Source: Thermosphaera aggregans DSM 11486 (lineage in GTDB: Archaea > Thermoproteota > Thermoprotei_A > Sulfolobales > Desulfurococcaceae). Taken from it: 64,000 bases of DNA. Of the stretch, positions 26,855-34,617 are shown one piece after another. The DNA is taken from contig NC_014160.1 in assembly GCF_000092185.1 (NCBI RefSeq), positions 62,001-126,000 of the forward strand. The letters are read 5' to 3'. The position numbers and the translations under genes were made by a program. The notes under the pieces were generated by a model. The model saw nothing but the letters and a program-made list of their open reading frames with translations, had not been told where the DNA came from and did not search any database. Each line of letters starts with the position of its first letter. The first letter of the stretch is position 1.

Positions 26855-27458
26855 GAGGATTACTCCAGTCCTGTATGAAAAGTATGTTAAGGAAGAGCTT
26901 CACAGGCTCGAGGAGCTGAAGAATCCTAAGATTATTTACGTTACAGACCTGGTCGGGTGTAGTCATAAATACTACTTGAGGCGCTTGTACCCCGAGCTAA
27001 CAATTAAGTTCGAGCCCTCCGCAATACTCGGCAACCTGGTTCATGCCGGCATTGAGGCCTTGCTTAAGGAGAAGGGTTTCGAAGTCGAGGTAGAGGTTTC
27101 GGCAGAGGTGGAGGTTAACGGTGATAAGTACAGTGTTAAGGGGAGAGTGGATGCTTTGAAAAAGGATGAGGGATTAGTTGTCGAGGTTAAGACAGCACGT
27201 TACGCTCAGGATATTCCAAGAGAACATCATTTAAACCAATTGAAAATATATCTCGAAATGCTGAACCTTGAAAACGGGTTAATCATATACATCACGCCGG
27301 ATAAGATACACGAGTTTCAGATCAAGAGAGATAGGATAAACCTCGAATCACTCGTTAAAACACTCGTAGAGGATACTGCCCATCCAAGGTATGAGTGGGA
27401 GTGCAACTACTGCATGTTCAAGAAACTATGCCCGTATGCTGTGGAAAGATCTGATTAA
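26823..27458 (+). CDS. Cas4-like PD-(D/E)XK nuclease with 4Fe-4S cluster motif
   Basis: A 211-residue RecB-family nuclease. The nuclease core shows GNLVHAGIEALL, KGRVDAL (Asp), LVVEVKTA (E-x-K) and QLKIYLEML (motif Q-x3-Y). An N-terminal Cys (VGCSHKYYLRR) and a C-terminal trio (CNYCMFKKLC) form the four-Cys iron-sulfur site of Cas4/Dna2/AddB. No CRISPR array or other cas gene lies in the window, so this is a solo Cas4-like protein, probably for DNA-end trimming. The start is TTG at 26823 (or 26829). It overlaps the Nudix gene and ends the run. Confidence 0.85.
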   Translation: MKLSIYVKPIERITPVLYEKYVKEELHRLEELKNPKIIYVTDLVGCSHKYYLRRLYPELTIKFEPSAILGNLVHAGIEALLKEKGFEVEVEVSAEVEVNGDKYSVKGRVDALKKDEGLVVEVKTARYAQDIPREHHLNQLKIYLEMLNLENGLIIYITPDKIHEFQIKRDRINLESLVKTLVEDTAHPRYEWECNYCMFKKLCPYAVERSD

Positions 27459-27598
27459 ATCCTAGATTAAATCAGAAATATAACCCGGGCAGACATAGTG
27501 AATATTGCATGATGATCTCGGGAGACCTGAATCCAAAGTGATGAAGGTCTTGAGTACTGAGACTGCATGGTTAGACCACTTCCTCGTTAAGCAATGCT

Positions 27599-28057
27599 TC
27601 ACAAGCCGCCCGAAACCTTATTGTAAAGCATGCACTCCTCCATTAGGCGTAATATTATGGAGTTTATCATTGCAGAGCCTAACAGGATATTTTCCACATT
27701 GGCCACTACTCCAAGCTTCACTAGAATATTCCCAGCCAGCTCTTCAAGCGAGAGCGGCACTCGGAGAAGGTGTTCGAACACTAGTTCTCTGATCACTCTC
27801 AACCTCCTGGTGCTGAGGTCAACGAATTCTGCTAACCTCACATTGTTGGCGAAGGGGCCATGGCTAAGAATTCCCGACGAACCCCTCTCAGCATAAGTCT
27901 TAACCTTCTCAAGGGTTGATATGGCTTGTGCTACGTCGAAATAGTAAGACATGCCGACTCTAGAGAATAGTTTGACGCCGAATACCGCGTCACCCACGAA
28001 CACCGTGTCCTCGAAAACAGCACTAGCGACAAAAGTAAACCAGGATTGATTACCCAA
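27599..28057 (-). pseudogene. C-terminal remnant of an MBL-fold hydrolase
   Basis: An open frame of 152 codons matches only the back half of metallo-beta-lactamase-fold proteins: VFEDTVFVGDAVFG, YYFDVAQAISTLEKVK, GILSHGP and a C-terminal helical tail. The front half with the H-x-H-x-D-H metal site is missing, and DNA upstream (28058-28146) shows no frame that could supply it. I read it as a 5'-truncated relic, though it has no internal stops and could still be translated. It lies between the Cas4-like gene and a membrane protein gene. Confidence 0.65.
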
Positions 28058-28146
28058 TTTTCATTGAAGCATTAACGGTCAGAGTAAGCTGGCTACACGG
28101 TCAATATAAACGTTCCTATTAAGGGTTCTGTAAAGCGTTGACAACA

Positions 28147-28590
28147 CTAATCGCTTCCAAGCGGGATTCTAGAAGGCACAATATACTTGTACATTAACAA
28201 CAATATTGATGCAAATACTAGTACTGAAAGAGAAGCCAGTAAAATGCCTTCCTCGTGCCCTAGTATAGAAGACCTTATTACGTCACGTATCGTAATGATA
28301 AACCCAACCTCTGCTACCGCGAGAACATACATCTCGGGATGTTTCTTGGCTATGATCGCACTTTTTATTATCTCAATGTACACGAAGAGAAATACTACTT
28401 CGTTAGCCATGTTTTGGATAAAGGCAAACTCCAGTGTGCTGAAATTGTGGATTAATTGATAAGTGTCCCTGGCTATTATGCCAAGAGTGACCAACATGAT
28501 AATGCTCGTTAACAGTATAATTAGAGAATTTATAATGCTGACCAGCTTTCTACCGAAACTCAAAATATACTCGGGTTTAGCCGAGCTCAT
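28147..28590 (-). CDS. PsiE-like four-helix membrane protein
   Basis: A 147-residue integral membrane protein with four predicted spans. The arrangement FVYIEIIKSAIIAKKHPEMY then AEVGFIITIRDVIR resembles the PsiE (phosphate-starvation-inducible E) family, where an acidic residue in span 2 and Arg after span 3 are conserved. The role of that family is poorly known. The ATG at 28590 is 24-26 bases downstream of a TATA-like CATATTTAG, suggesting a leaderless start; GTG at 28599 is possible. Confidence 0.68.
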   Translation of the reverse strand: MSSAKPEYILSFGRKLVSIINSLIILLTSIIMLVTLGIIARDTYQLIHNFSTLEFAFIQNMANEVVFLFVYIEIIKSAIIAKKHPEMYVLAVAEVGFIITIRDVIRSSILGHEEGILLASLSVLVFASILLLMYKYIVPSRIPLGSD

Positions 28591-28629
28591 GGAAAACACA
28601 TCTAAATATGTATCTGTATCATCTAAGCT

Positions 28630-29439
28630 TTAAACATGCTTCCTGATGACCCTTAGCTTTTCAAGAGTTCGCGTATTAAGCATTCTCGAAGCATCACCCT
28701 GGTTTAAAGCGATCTCGAAGAAACCCCATGAGTTGATGTAGCATGCTCCCTCCCCAACGCCAACGTCGCCGAAGGTGTTAACCATTGTGCACTCTAATTT
28801 ATTGTTCAACCCTTCAACAACCAACTTATCGTTCCTACGTATCCCAAGGGATTCAACTACCTCTACGCCAGCGTTCAGCGAAATATTCCCGAAAACGTCC
28901 ACGCTTAAAACAGTGGCTTCAAACCAACCTCCTTCAACGTTTACGTAGGGTTCCTCAATCTGGAGCTTAGCAATAGCTTCGCTTGGCAGCGGCGTTCCAA
29001 CCCGCTCTAAAGGCACACCCTTGCTCACCCATGCCGCAACCGGGGCGAAGACGTCTCTTCCATGGAATGTGCTGGAAACTTTCGGAAGCCTGTAAGGCGA
29101 GTTCGATATATCGAATACTTTTAAAACCCCGTCCTTAAAGGCGAGTAGTGATAAAACCCCATTGTCAGGCCCTATAAGGATGTAATTCCTGGTTTGGATC
29201 AACAAGGCCCTTCTCCCCGTCCCCACTCCCGGATCGACCACGGTCACGAAAATCGTGCCGCTGGGGAAGTATTCAGCTGATACGAGAAGGTTGAAGGCGG
29301 CCTCAAGGATACTGTGCCTTGCCACCCCGTGAGTTAAATCGATTATTTCGGCGTCAGGGTTGATGGTTTTAATAACCCCCTTCATCACCCCGACATAGGG
29401 GTCTTTGTAACCGAAATCTGTTTGCAGAACAATTAACAT
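28630..29439 (-). CDS. SAM hydroxide adenosyltransferase (DUF62 family)
   Basis: Splits S-adenosylmethionine with water-derived hydroxide into adenosine and methionine; the family also holds the bacterial fluorinase and chlorinase. It is 269 residues. Diagnostic segments are QTDFGYKDPYVGVMKG at the N terminus, VDPGVGTGRRALLIQT near 67 and STFHGRDVFAPVAAW near 122, keeping the Asp-Arg-His set of the hydrolases rather than halogenases. A C-terminal beta domain follows (DVFGNISLN). The ATG at 29439 is clear. It stands alone between the PsiE-like gene and tRNA-Ile. Confidence 0.92.
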   Translation of the reverse strand: MLIVLQTDFGYKDPYVGVMKGVIKTINPDAEIIDLTHGVARHSILEAAFNLLVSAEYFPSGTIFVTVVDPGVGTGRRALLIQTRNYILIGPDNGVLSLLAFKDGVLKVFDISNSPYRLPKVSSTFHGRDVFAPVAAWVSKGVPLERVGTPLPSEAIAKLQIEEPYVNVEGGWFEATVLSVDVFGNISLNAGVEVVESLGIRRNDKLVVEGLNNKLECTMVNTFGDVGVGEGACYINSWGFFEIALNQGDASRMLNTRTLEKLRVIRKHV

Positions 29440-29661
29440 GATGCCACGCTCAAACTTATTTTACGGTTAACACAGTATTAAATCATGGCCGGGGATGTAT
29501 ACGATGGGCGGGCTGAGCTGTGATGACCCATTGTAGCTTAATAACCCGGCTGTGAATTCTTTATTAAGACCTTACTACTTACTGTTTATCAGTGCCCGAT
29601 GAAATGCAGCGGATAAGCAGAGGAGTGATGAAGAAAAATATTGAGGGCTAACTCATTAAGG

Positions 29662-29669
29662 TTTAAATA
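29662..29669 (+). promoter_or_regulatory. TATA box of tRNA-Ile
   Basis: TTTAAATA begins 38 bases before the tRNA. The same TTTAAA core precedes the other two tRNAs of the window at similar distance, supporting it as an archaeal TATA box. Confidence 0.6.
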
Positions 29670-29699
29670 CTGTTGAAAAGGTTTGAATAATCTTTGAAT

Positions 29700-29773
29700 G
29701 GGCCCGTAGCTCAGCTTGGTGGAGCGCCCGGCTGATAACCGGGAGGCCCGGGGTTCGAATCCCCGCGGGCCCA
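29700..29773 (+). tRNA. tRNA-Ile (anticodon GAU), no intron
   Basis: A complete 74-base cloverleaf. The acceptor GGGCCCG pairs with CGGGCCC, D-stem GCTC with GAGC, anticodon stem CCCGG with CCGGG, and T-stem CGGGG with CCCCG around TTCGAAT. The anticodon loop CTGATAA gives anticodon GAT, reading Ile AUC/AUU. The discriminator is A. The CCA tail is not encoded and would be added by the CCA enzyme at 56214. Confidence 0.97.
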
Positions 29774-29785
29774 TATTCTTCAATC

Positions 29786-30652
29786 CTACTTGAAAATAAC
29801 TCTTGGTAGGGATACTGTGAGGATTTCACCATACTCGAAAGCGAAATCCCCTTTAACTATGACAAGGTCGGGCTGGAGGTTTTTGAAAGGCGTCTTAAAC
29901 AATATCTCGGGCATCAACGGTTGCTGTTTAAGCGGGCTTCTTAAATCGTAAATAAGTATGTCAGACCTCGAACCCTTGTCAACGCATCCATTATCTAAGC
30001 CTAAGGACCTGTACGGCTTGGAAAGAGCTTCAAGTAGTCGTTCAAAATCAATGCGGCCGAGAGCACTTATAACTGATGGATGGGGTAGGTCAACGCTTCT
30101 AGCATCGATTGCAATGCAACCTTCATCGAGCTTCTCCGGTTTGCAGAAAACCTTGTTTTCGAAGCCTATGAACGAATCCTGGTAGTAAAGCCTCTCGCCA
30201 TCCCTCTCAATGTAAAACAGGCTTCCGTAGTGCGGGATAACACCTCTATCATGCACGAGCACTAGTTGAAGCCCATGCTCCTTAGCCACTTTGTTGACTA
30301 TACCTGGGTGGTCGGTCTCGATAATTGGAAGCGTGATGCCGTGAGAGTAGTAAACAGTGATTACGTGTAGAGCAATCTTCTCTAGCTCACTTTCTGTGTA
30401 TATGGAGAGATCTGGGTGGCTAATCCCGCGGAAAGGTTGTTCCACACCCTTTAAAACCATGCTAAAGCCGTGTACAGCGTACGCGTGGTTGTTAAAATCG
30501 TACACTACATCGCTTAACTCGTACTCGGGGAGAGCTTCTTCCCCAGCATCCTTAACCAGGTGTTCCTCAACATATACGAATCCCTTCTTAACTATCCTAT
30601 CGCTGTAGTAGTAGAGGTTTTTGAGTAAAATCTTTCCCGGCCCGTTCAACAC
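29786..30652 (-). CDS. Amidohydrolase-like protein lacking the metal site
   Basis: A 288-residue protein with hints of the amidohydrolase composite domain at both ends: an N-terminal ILLKNLYYYSDRIVKKG strand pair and C-terminal KGSRSDILIYDLRSP and LVIVKGDFAFEYGE, as in dihydroorotase/urease-like enzymes. The H-x-H, Lys, His and Asp metal ligands expected between them are not seen, and it is about 100 residues short. It may be a non-catalytic relative. The family call is tentative. GTG at 30652 or TTG at 30649 starts it, next to GGTGGATC. Confidence 0.55.
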   Translation of the reverse strand: MLNGPGKILLKNLYYYSDRIVKKGFVYVEEHLVKDAGEEALPEYELSDVVYDFNNHAYAVHGFSMVLKGVEQPFRGISHPDLSIYTESELEKIALHVITVYYSHGITLPIIETDHPGIVNKVAKEHGLQLVLVHDRGVIPHYGSLFYIERDGERLYYQDSFIGFENKVFCKPEKLDEGCIAIDARSVDLPHPSVISALGRIDFERLLEALSKPYRSLGLDNGCVDKGSRSDILIYDLRSPLKQQPLMPEILFKTPFKNLQPDLVIVKGDFAFEYGEILTVSLPRVIFK

Positions 30653-30728
30653 GATCCACCGGTTGAGAAATATCTTGAACGGTAATATAATGGTTCTCGC
30701 CTAGTTTTTAGAAATGATTCCGGAACAC

Positions 30729-30737
30729 GTTAAATAA
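30729..30737 (+). promoter_or_regulatory. Probable TATA box of the DUF2139-like gene
   Basis: GTTAAATAA lies about 26 bases before a short predicted leader whose GGTGT (30764-30768) serves as ribosome site for the GTG at 30773. Confidence 0.4.
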
Positions 30738-30772
30738 AGCTAAACCTCATTATAATTAATCCTGGTGTCTAC

Positions 30773-32239
30773 GTGAAATACTTGTTTAAACCCACATATG
30801 GGCCTGAATGGGGAAGTGGCGGGGTATTCGGGTTAACATACTATAGGGGAGTTGTTTATTATACCCTGGCAATGGAGGGTGAGGCACATTTCCATCACGA
30901 AGACTCGGAGAGTATCTACAGGTTTGAACTACTGGGAAACGGTCCTGCCTCGGGTGGTGATACTTACAACGCTGTGGACTACGTTGATGATAAAATATAT
31001 TTCGGTGGGTGGGTTCACAAGCCAGCTATTTACAAGGGAAGGGTTAACGGTGGTGGTGAAATAGACTTCAGAAATAAATACTCCCACATCCACGAGTACG
31101 ATATCGCTGAGCGGAGGGTTAGGCTTGTATGGAGTGATAGCATCCACCACGAGTACGAATGGGTTGGCGAGGTTTCTCAAATAGTTTACGATCCCCTGTC
31201 TGACTCATTGCTCGTGGCTAGGGCTGATGGGATGAGGAATCTCGGAGTATACAAGATTGATAGAAACACAGGCAGAGCTGAGCAGGTGAGTAGCGTGCCG
31301 GCGTTGAAAGGAGCCCTCTACCAGGAATATGCGTGCTTCGATCTCCAGCCTGATTGGAAGAGAGGTGTCGACGGCGTTCAGTGCTTCGACCTTGTTGAGA
31401 AGAAGCTGGTGAAGAATTACATCGAGGACTGGTCTAAAATAAGCATTGACGGCTATCCCGTGGAAAGAAGAGGTAGCGGATACGCCACAACCGGTTACAC
31501 GAGATACTGGCACTTCTTCAGGGGCGGCTTAATAGTTGGCAATCCTGCGGAGCCGGATATAGAGGAGCTTACCTTCGTGAGAATGTTCGATTTCCCGGGC
31601 ACACCGTATGCTCCCCACAGAAGCAATGCCCTACCCATAGGCGGCGGGATCCTGGCGGTTTTCAACTCCTACAGCCACGGATACATTCATGTGGCTCCTG
31701 AGGGACGAGCAAGGGCTAGGCTTTTCAACACGGTAGTAGGGCCTACAACCCTGGTTTACATAACCCCGCCTGTTGCGAGGATCGTGGCAACTTTAGGCGC
31801 CAGAGTAACGAGCATGACAAAGAAAGGTGGTTCAATCCTCATAGGTGTGAGCAACACTCCCAATCTCGGCGGGAAAGACGCGACCCCGTTGGAAAACGGC
31901 TGGAGGGAGATTATTGAGTGGAGAGAGGATGCGTTGCTTAATGCACCATTACCGCCGGTTGTATTCAGAGTGTTGGGTAGTGCTGTGCTTGATCAACCCT
32001 TCGGAGGCATTCCGTTAACCGGGTACAGGGTCAAGACTCTACGAGTATTTTCTTCTAAATCAAACGCTTTGAGAATAGCAGAGTATGATATTGGCCTCCC
32101 CCCAGCAAGGATTGAAGATGATAAGGTCACGTTGAAGGAGGGGTGGAACAGGATTGATTTATCCAACTACTCCAACATAGTCTCTTTCAAGCTGGACACC
32201 CCTGACGAGAAGGCTCTAATCTATATAAACCTAGAGTAA
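30773..32239 (+). CDS. DUF2139-like archaeal protein, probable beta-propeller
   Basis: A 488-residue soluble protein resembling the archaeal DUF2139 family (recalled, not searched). Repeated short strands with Tyr/Trp and Gly-Gly (GGVFGLTYYRGVVYYTLAM, KIYFGGWVHKPAIY, GRARARLF) are what a beta-propeller would give. Two His-rich spots, EAHFHHED near 37 and SHIHEYD/SIHHEYEW near 105-125, could bind metal. No signal peptide. It lies 68 bases before the tungsten oxidoreductase gene on the same strand and may be coexpressed. Confidence 0.68.
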   Translation: MKYLFKPTYGPEWGSGGVFGLTYYRGVVYYTLAMEGEAHFHHEDSESIYRFELLGNGPASGGDTYNAVDYVDDKIYFGGWVHKPAIYKGRVNGGGEIDFRNKYSHIHEYDIAERRVRLVWSDSIHHEYEWVGEVSQIVYDPLSDSLLVARADGMRNLGVYKIDRNTGRAEQVSSVPALKGALYQEYACFDLQPDWKRGVDGVQCFDLVEKKLVKNYIEDWSKISIDGYPVERRGSGYATTGYTRYWHFFRGGLIVGNPAEPDIEELTFVRMFDFPGTPYAPHRSNALPIGGGILAVFNSYSHGYIHVAPEGRARARLFNTVVGPTTLVYITPPVARIVATLGARVTSMTKKGGSILIGVSNTPNLGGKDATPLENGWREIIEWREDALLNAPLPPVVFRVLGSAVLDQPFGGIPLTGYRVKTLRVFSSKSNALRIAEYDIGLPPARIEDDKVTLKEGWNRIDLSNYSNIVSFKLDTPDEKALIYINLE

Positions 32240-32307
32240 TACCGAACACACATGTCCAGCCAAATATTATTTATCCTTACTAGCAGTAATATTATAGAGG
32301 TGTGGAT

Positions 32308-34134
32308 ATGAAGGGCTGGTGGGGTAAGATCCTCCATGTTGACTTAACCTCGAGAAAAACGAGAGAGATTAACCTTGACGCGAAAATGTACGTAGAATAC
32401 ATTGGCGGAAGGGGTCTGGCCGCCAGGCTTCTGTGGGACATGGTGCCCCAAGGAACCGATCCCCTCTCCCCATATAATGCTTTAGTTTTCGCAAATGGGC
32501 CTTTGTCAGGGCTCCCGTTGCCAAGTAGCGGTAAAATACAGGTAGCGTGTAAGAGCCCGTTGACAAACGGGTATGGAGACGGTAATTTAGGCAGCATGGC
32601 CTCCTATCATTTAAAAAGGGCTGGTTACGATGCCGTAGTGGTTACCGGGGCTTCCAAGAACCCGGTGTATATCTATGTTGAAAACAATAAGGCTGAGATC
32701 CTCCCAGCCGAGGACTTATGGGGCATGAATACTTATGAAGCCGAGGATGCCATTGTGAAAAGACACGGTAAGAACATAGGCGTCCTTTTAATAGGCCCGG
32801 CCGGAGAAAACATGGTAAGATATGCTACCATTGTATCTCAGAAAGGCCGGAGCGGCGGTAGGCCTGGCGTGGGCGCTGTAATGGGGAGCAAGAAGTTGAA
32901 AGCATTGGTGATAAAGGGGTCTATGGAGCCTCCTGTTGCGAATCCTGAAGAGCTTAGGAAGCTTAGCGAAGAAGCATACAAGAGCATAACACAGAGCGAT
33001 AATTACGATTACTGGGTGAGGCAAGGCACGATGTCAACAATAGTGTGGAGTAACCAGAACAGTGTCCTACCCACTATGAATTTCAGGGAGGGGGTATGGG
33101 AGCACTATGAAACAATAAGTGGCGACTTAATGGAGAAGCTTAAGGTTGAGAGAAGGGGATGCCCATACTGCAACATGCAGTGCGGGAACGTTGTCAATGA
33201 CGAGATTGGGGAGAAGAGTGAGCTCGATTATGAGAATGTGGCAATGCTTGGAAGCAACATCCTCCTCCCTGATCTAAAGAGGGTTGCTGAAATCAATAAG
33301 TTGGCTGACATGATGGGCGTGGATACGATAAGCCTCGGAAGCACCATAGGGTTTGCGATGGAAGCTAGTGAGAAGGGCTTGATCCACGAGAGAATTGAAT
33401 GGGGAGATTACAGGACAATAAGGGAGTTAACCATCGACATTTCATACAGAAGGGGCCTCGGAGCCTTTCTCGCTGAAGGAGTAATGAGAATGTCGCGTGG
33501 ACTCGGCAAGGAAGCAGTCGAGTTCGCAATGCATGTGAAAGGACTCGAAATCTCAGCTTACAATTGTCATACCGCCCCAGGCATGGCACTCGCCTACGGG
33601 ACATCCTCTATAGGAGCACACCATAAAGATGCATGGATTATAAGCTACGAGGTGAGAACAGACAGGTTCTCCTATTCAAGTGAGAAAGTGGAGAGATTGG
33701 TTTTCTTGCAGAATATCAGGGGCGGGATGTTTGAGAGCTTGACAACATGTAGGTTGCCGTGGGTTGAGGTTGGGCTGAATCTGGAGTACTATCCTAAACT
33801 CCTCACAGCTGTAACAGGGATTTCATGGTCATTTGACGATATTCACACAGCGGCTCAGAGAATCTACTCATTAATCAGGGCATTCTGGATAAGAGAGCAT
33901 GCAGGCTGGGATAGAATGATGGACTATCCCCCGGCTAGATGGTTTAAACACCCGTTAACAAAAGGACCATTCGCAGGTGCAAAGCTCGACATTGTTAAAT
34001 ATGATGAAATGCTTAGCCAGTACTATAAGTTGCGCGGCTGGGATGAAAACGGAATTCCGCTTAGATCAACACTTGAGAAGCTCAACCTTTCCTTCACAAT
34101 ACCCGTCCTAGAAAACCTTGTAGAGTTGAAGTAG
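32308..34134 (+). CDS. Tungsten-dependent aldehyde:ferredoxin oxidoreductase family (FOR-like)
   Basis: Oxidises aldehydes to acids with ferredoxin as electron acceptor, using a tungsten bis-pterin and one 4Fe-4S cluster. It is 608 residues, the family length. The N-terminal domain opens with GWWGKILHVDLTS and GGRGLAARLLWD; cluster ligands are CPYCNMQC (near 285) plus a later Cys in TTCRLPW. NCHTAPGMALAYGTSSIGAHHKD resembles the formaldehyde-type subgroup, but the subgroup call needs a tree. The ATG at 32308 follows GAGGTG at five bases, which decides it over the GTG at 32302. It is followed by riboflavin kinase. Confidence 0.93.
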   Translation: MKGWWGKILHVDLTSRKTREINLDAKMYVEYIGGRGLAARLLWDMVPQGTDPLSPYNALVFANGPLSGLPLPSSGKIQVACKSPLTNGYGDGNLGSMASYHLKRAGYDAVVVTGASKNPVYIYVENNKAEILPAEDLWGMNTYEAEDAIVKRHGKNIGVLLIGPAGENMVRYATIVSQKGRSGGRPGVGAVMGSKKLKALVIKGSMEPPVANPEELRKLSEEAYKSITQSDNYDYWVRQGTMSTIVWSNQNSVLPTMNFREGVWEHYETISGDLMEKLKVERRGCPYCNMQCGNVVNDEIGEKSELDYENVAMLGSNILLPDLKRVAEINKLADMMGVDTISLGSTIGFAMEASEKGLIHERIEWGDYRTIRELTIDISYRRGLGAFLAEGVMRMSRGLGKEAVEFAMHVKGLEISAYNCHTAPGMALAYGTSSIGAHHKDAWIISYEVRTDRFSYSSEKVERLVFLQNIRGGMFESLTTCRLPWVEVGLNLEYYPKLLTAVTGISWSFDDIHTAAQRIYSLIRAFWIREHAGWDRMMDYPPARWFKHPLTKGPFAGAKLDIVKYDEMLSQYYKLRGWDENGIPLRSTLEKLNLSFTIPVLENLVELK

Positions 34135-34185
34135 TTTTTTACAGATAACACATTACAAATTTTTTAGGTGAATGGAGGAAGATTA

Positions 34186-34617
34186 ATGGAATGCTCTTCC
34201 AAAGATGAGACGGCATTTCAACCTGGTATAAGGGTTTTAAGAATCAGGGGTAGGGTTGTGCAGGGACTTGGCGAAGGCGGTTTTTACGTTGAAAAATACG
34301 CCGAGGAGTTTGGAAGAATACTCGGGTTTAAACCATTCCCCGGTACTCTCAATATTGAAATCCTAAACGGCGTTCTAAGCCTCCATGAATGCAAGGGAAT
34401 AGAAATCAAACCCCCGTCTCCAAGCTATGGATTAGTTTTAGCATATCCTGCCTGCTTGAACGGCGAGGAGGTTTTCATTATTAAGCCATTATTGACTAGG
34501 CACTCCTCGCAGATAATCGAGATTATTTCCTCTTTCAAGCTGAGAGAGGTTTTAGGTTTGAAAAACGGGGATGTCGTGGAAGTGAGGGTTTTCTGCAGAG
34601 AGGATCGGGTCACATGA
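34186..34617 (+). CDS. ribK: CTP-dependent riboflavin kinase, archaeal type
   Basis: Phosphorylates riboflavin to FMN; archaeal RibK uses CTP. It is 143 residues with the cradle-loop barrel signature IRGRVVQGLGEGGFYVEKY, then LGFKPFPGTLNIEIL and IKPPSPSYG, the flavin-binding strand. The ATG at 34186 is chosen because GGAGG lies seven bases upstream; a GTG at 34168 is in frame but lacks a site. It overlaps the convergent antiporter gene by eight bases. Confidence 0.92.
   Translation: MECSSKDETAFQPGIRVLRIRGRVVQGLGEGGFYVEKYAEEFGRILGFKPFPGTLNIEILNGVLSLHECKGIEIKPPSPSYGLVLAYPACLNGEEVFIIKPLLTRHSSQIIEIISSFKLREVLGLKNGDVVEVRVFCREDRVT

Noticed and set aside
27505-27792. 95-codon plus-strand frame opposite the MBL remnant
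   Set aside because: Composition is unlike a protein, no ribosome site, and it lies antisense to a frame with clear family similarity.
29491-29560. Possible C/D-box sRNA (CTGA at 29513-29516, GTGATGA at 29520-29526)
   Set aside because: The internal D'/C' pair is good, but the outer C box is weak and the D box would need a mismatch and a 23-base spacer, too long for a guide.
29589-29783. 64-codon minus-strand frame over tRNA-Ile
   Set aside because: Its start, resembling GFEPRASRLS, is the well-known false protein made by translating a tRNA backwards.
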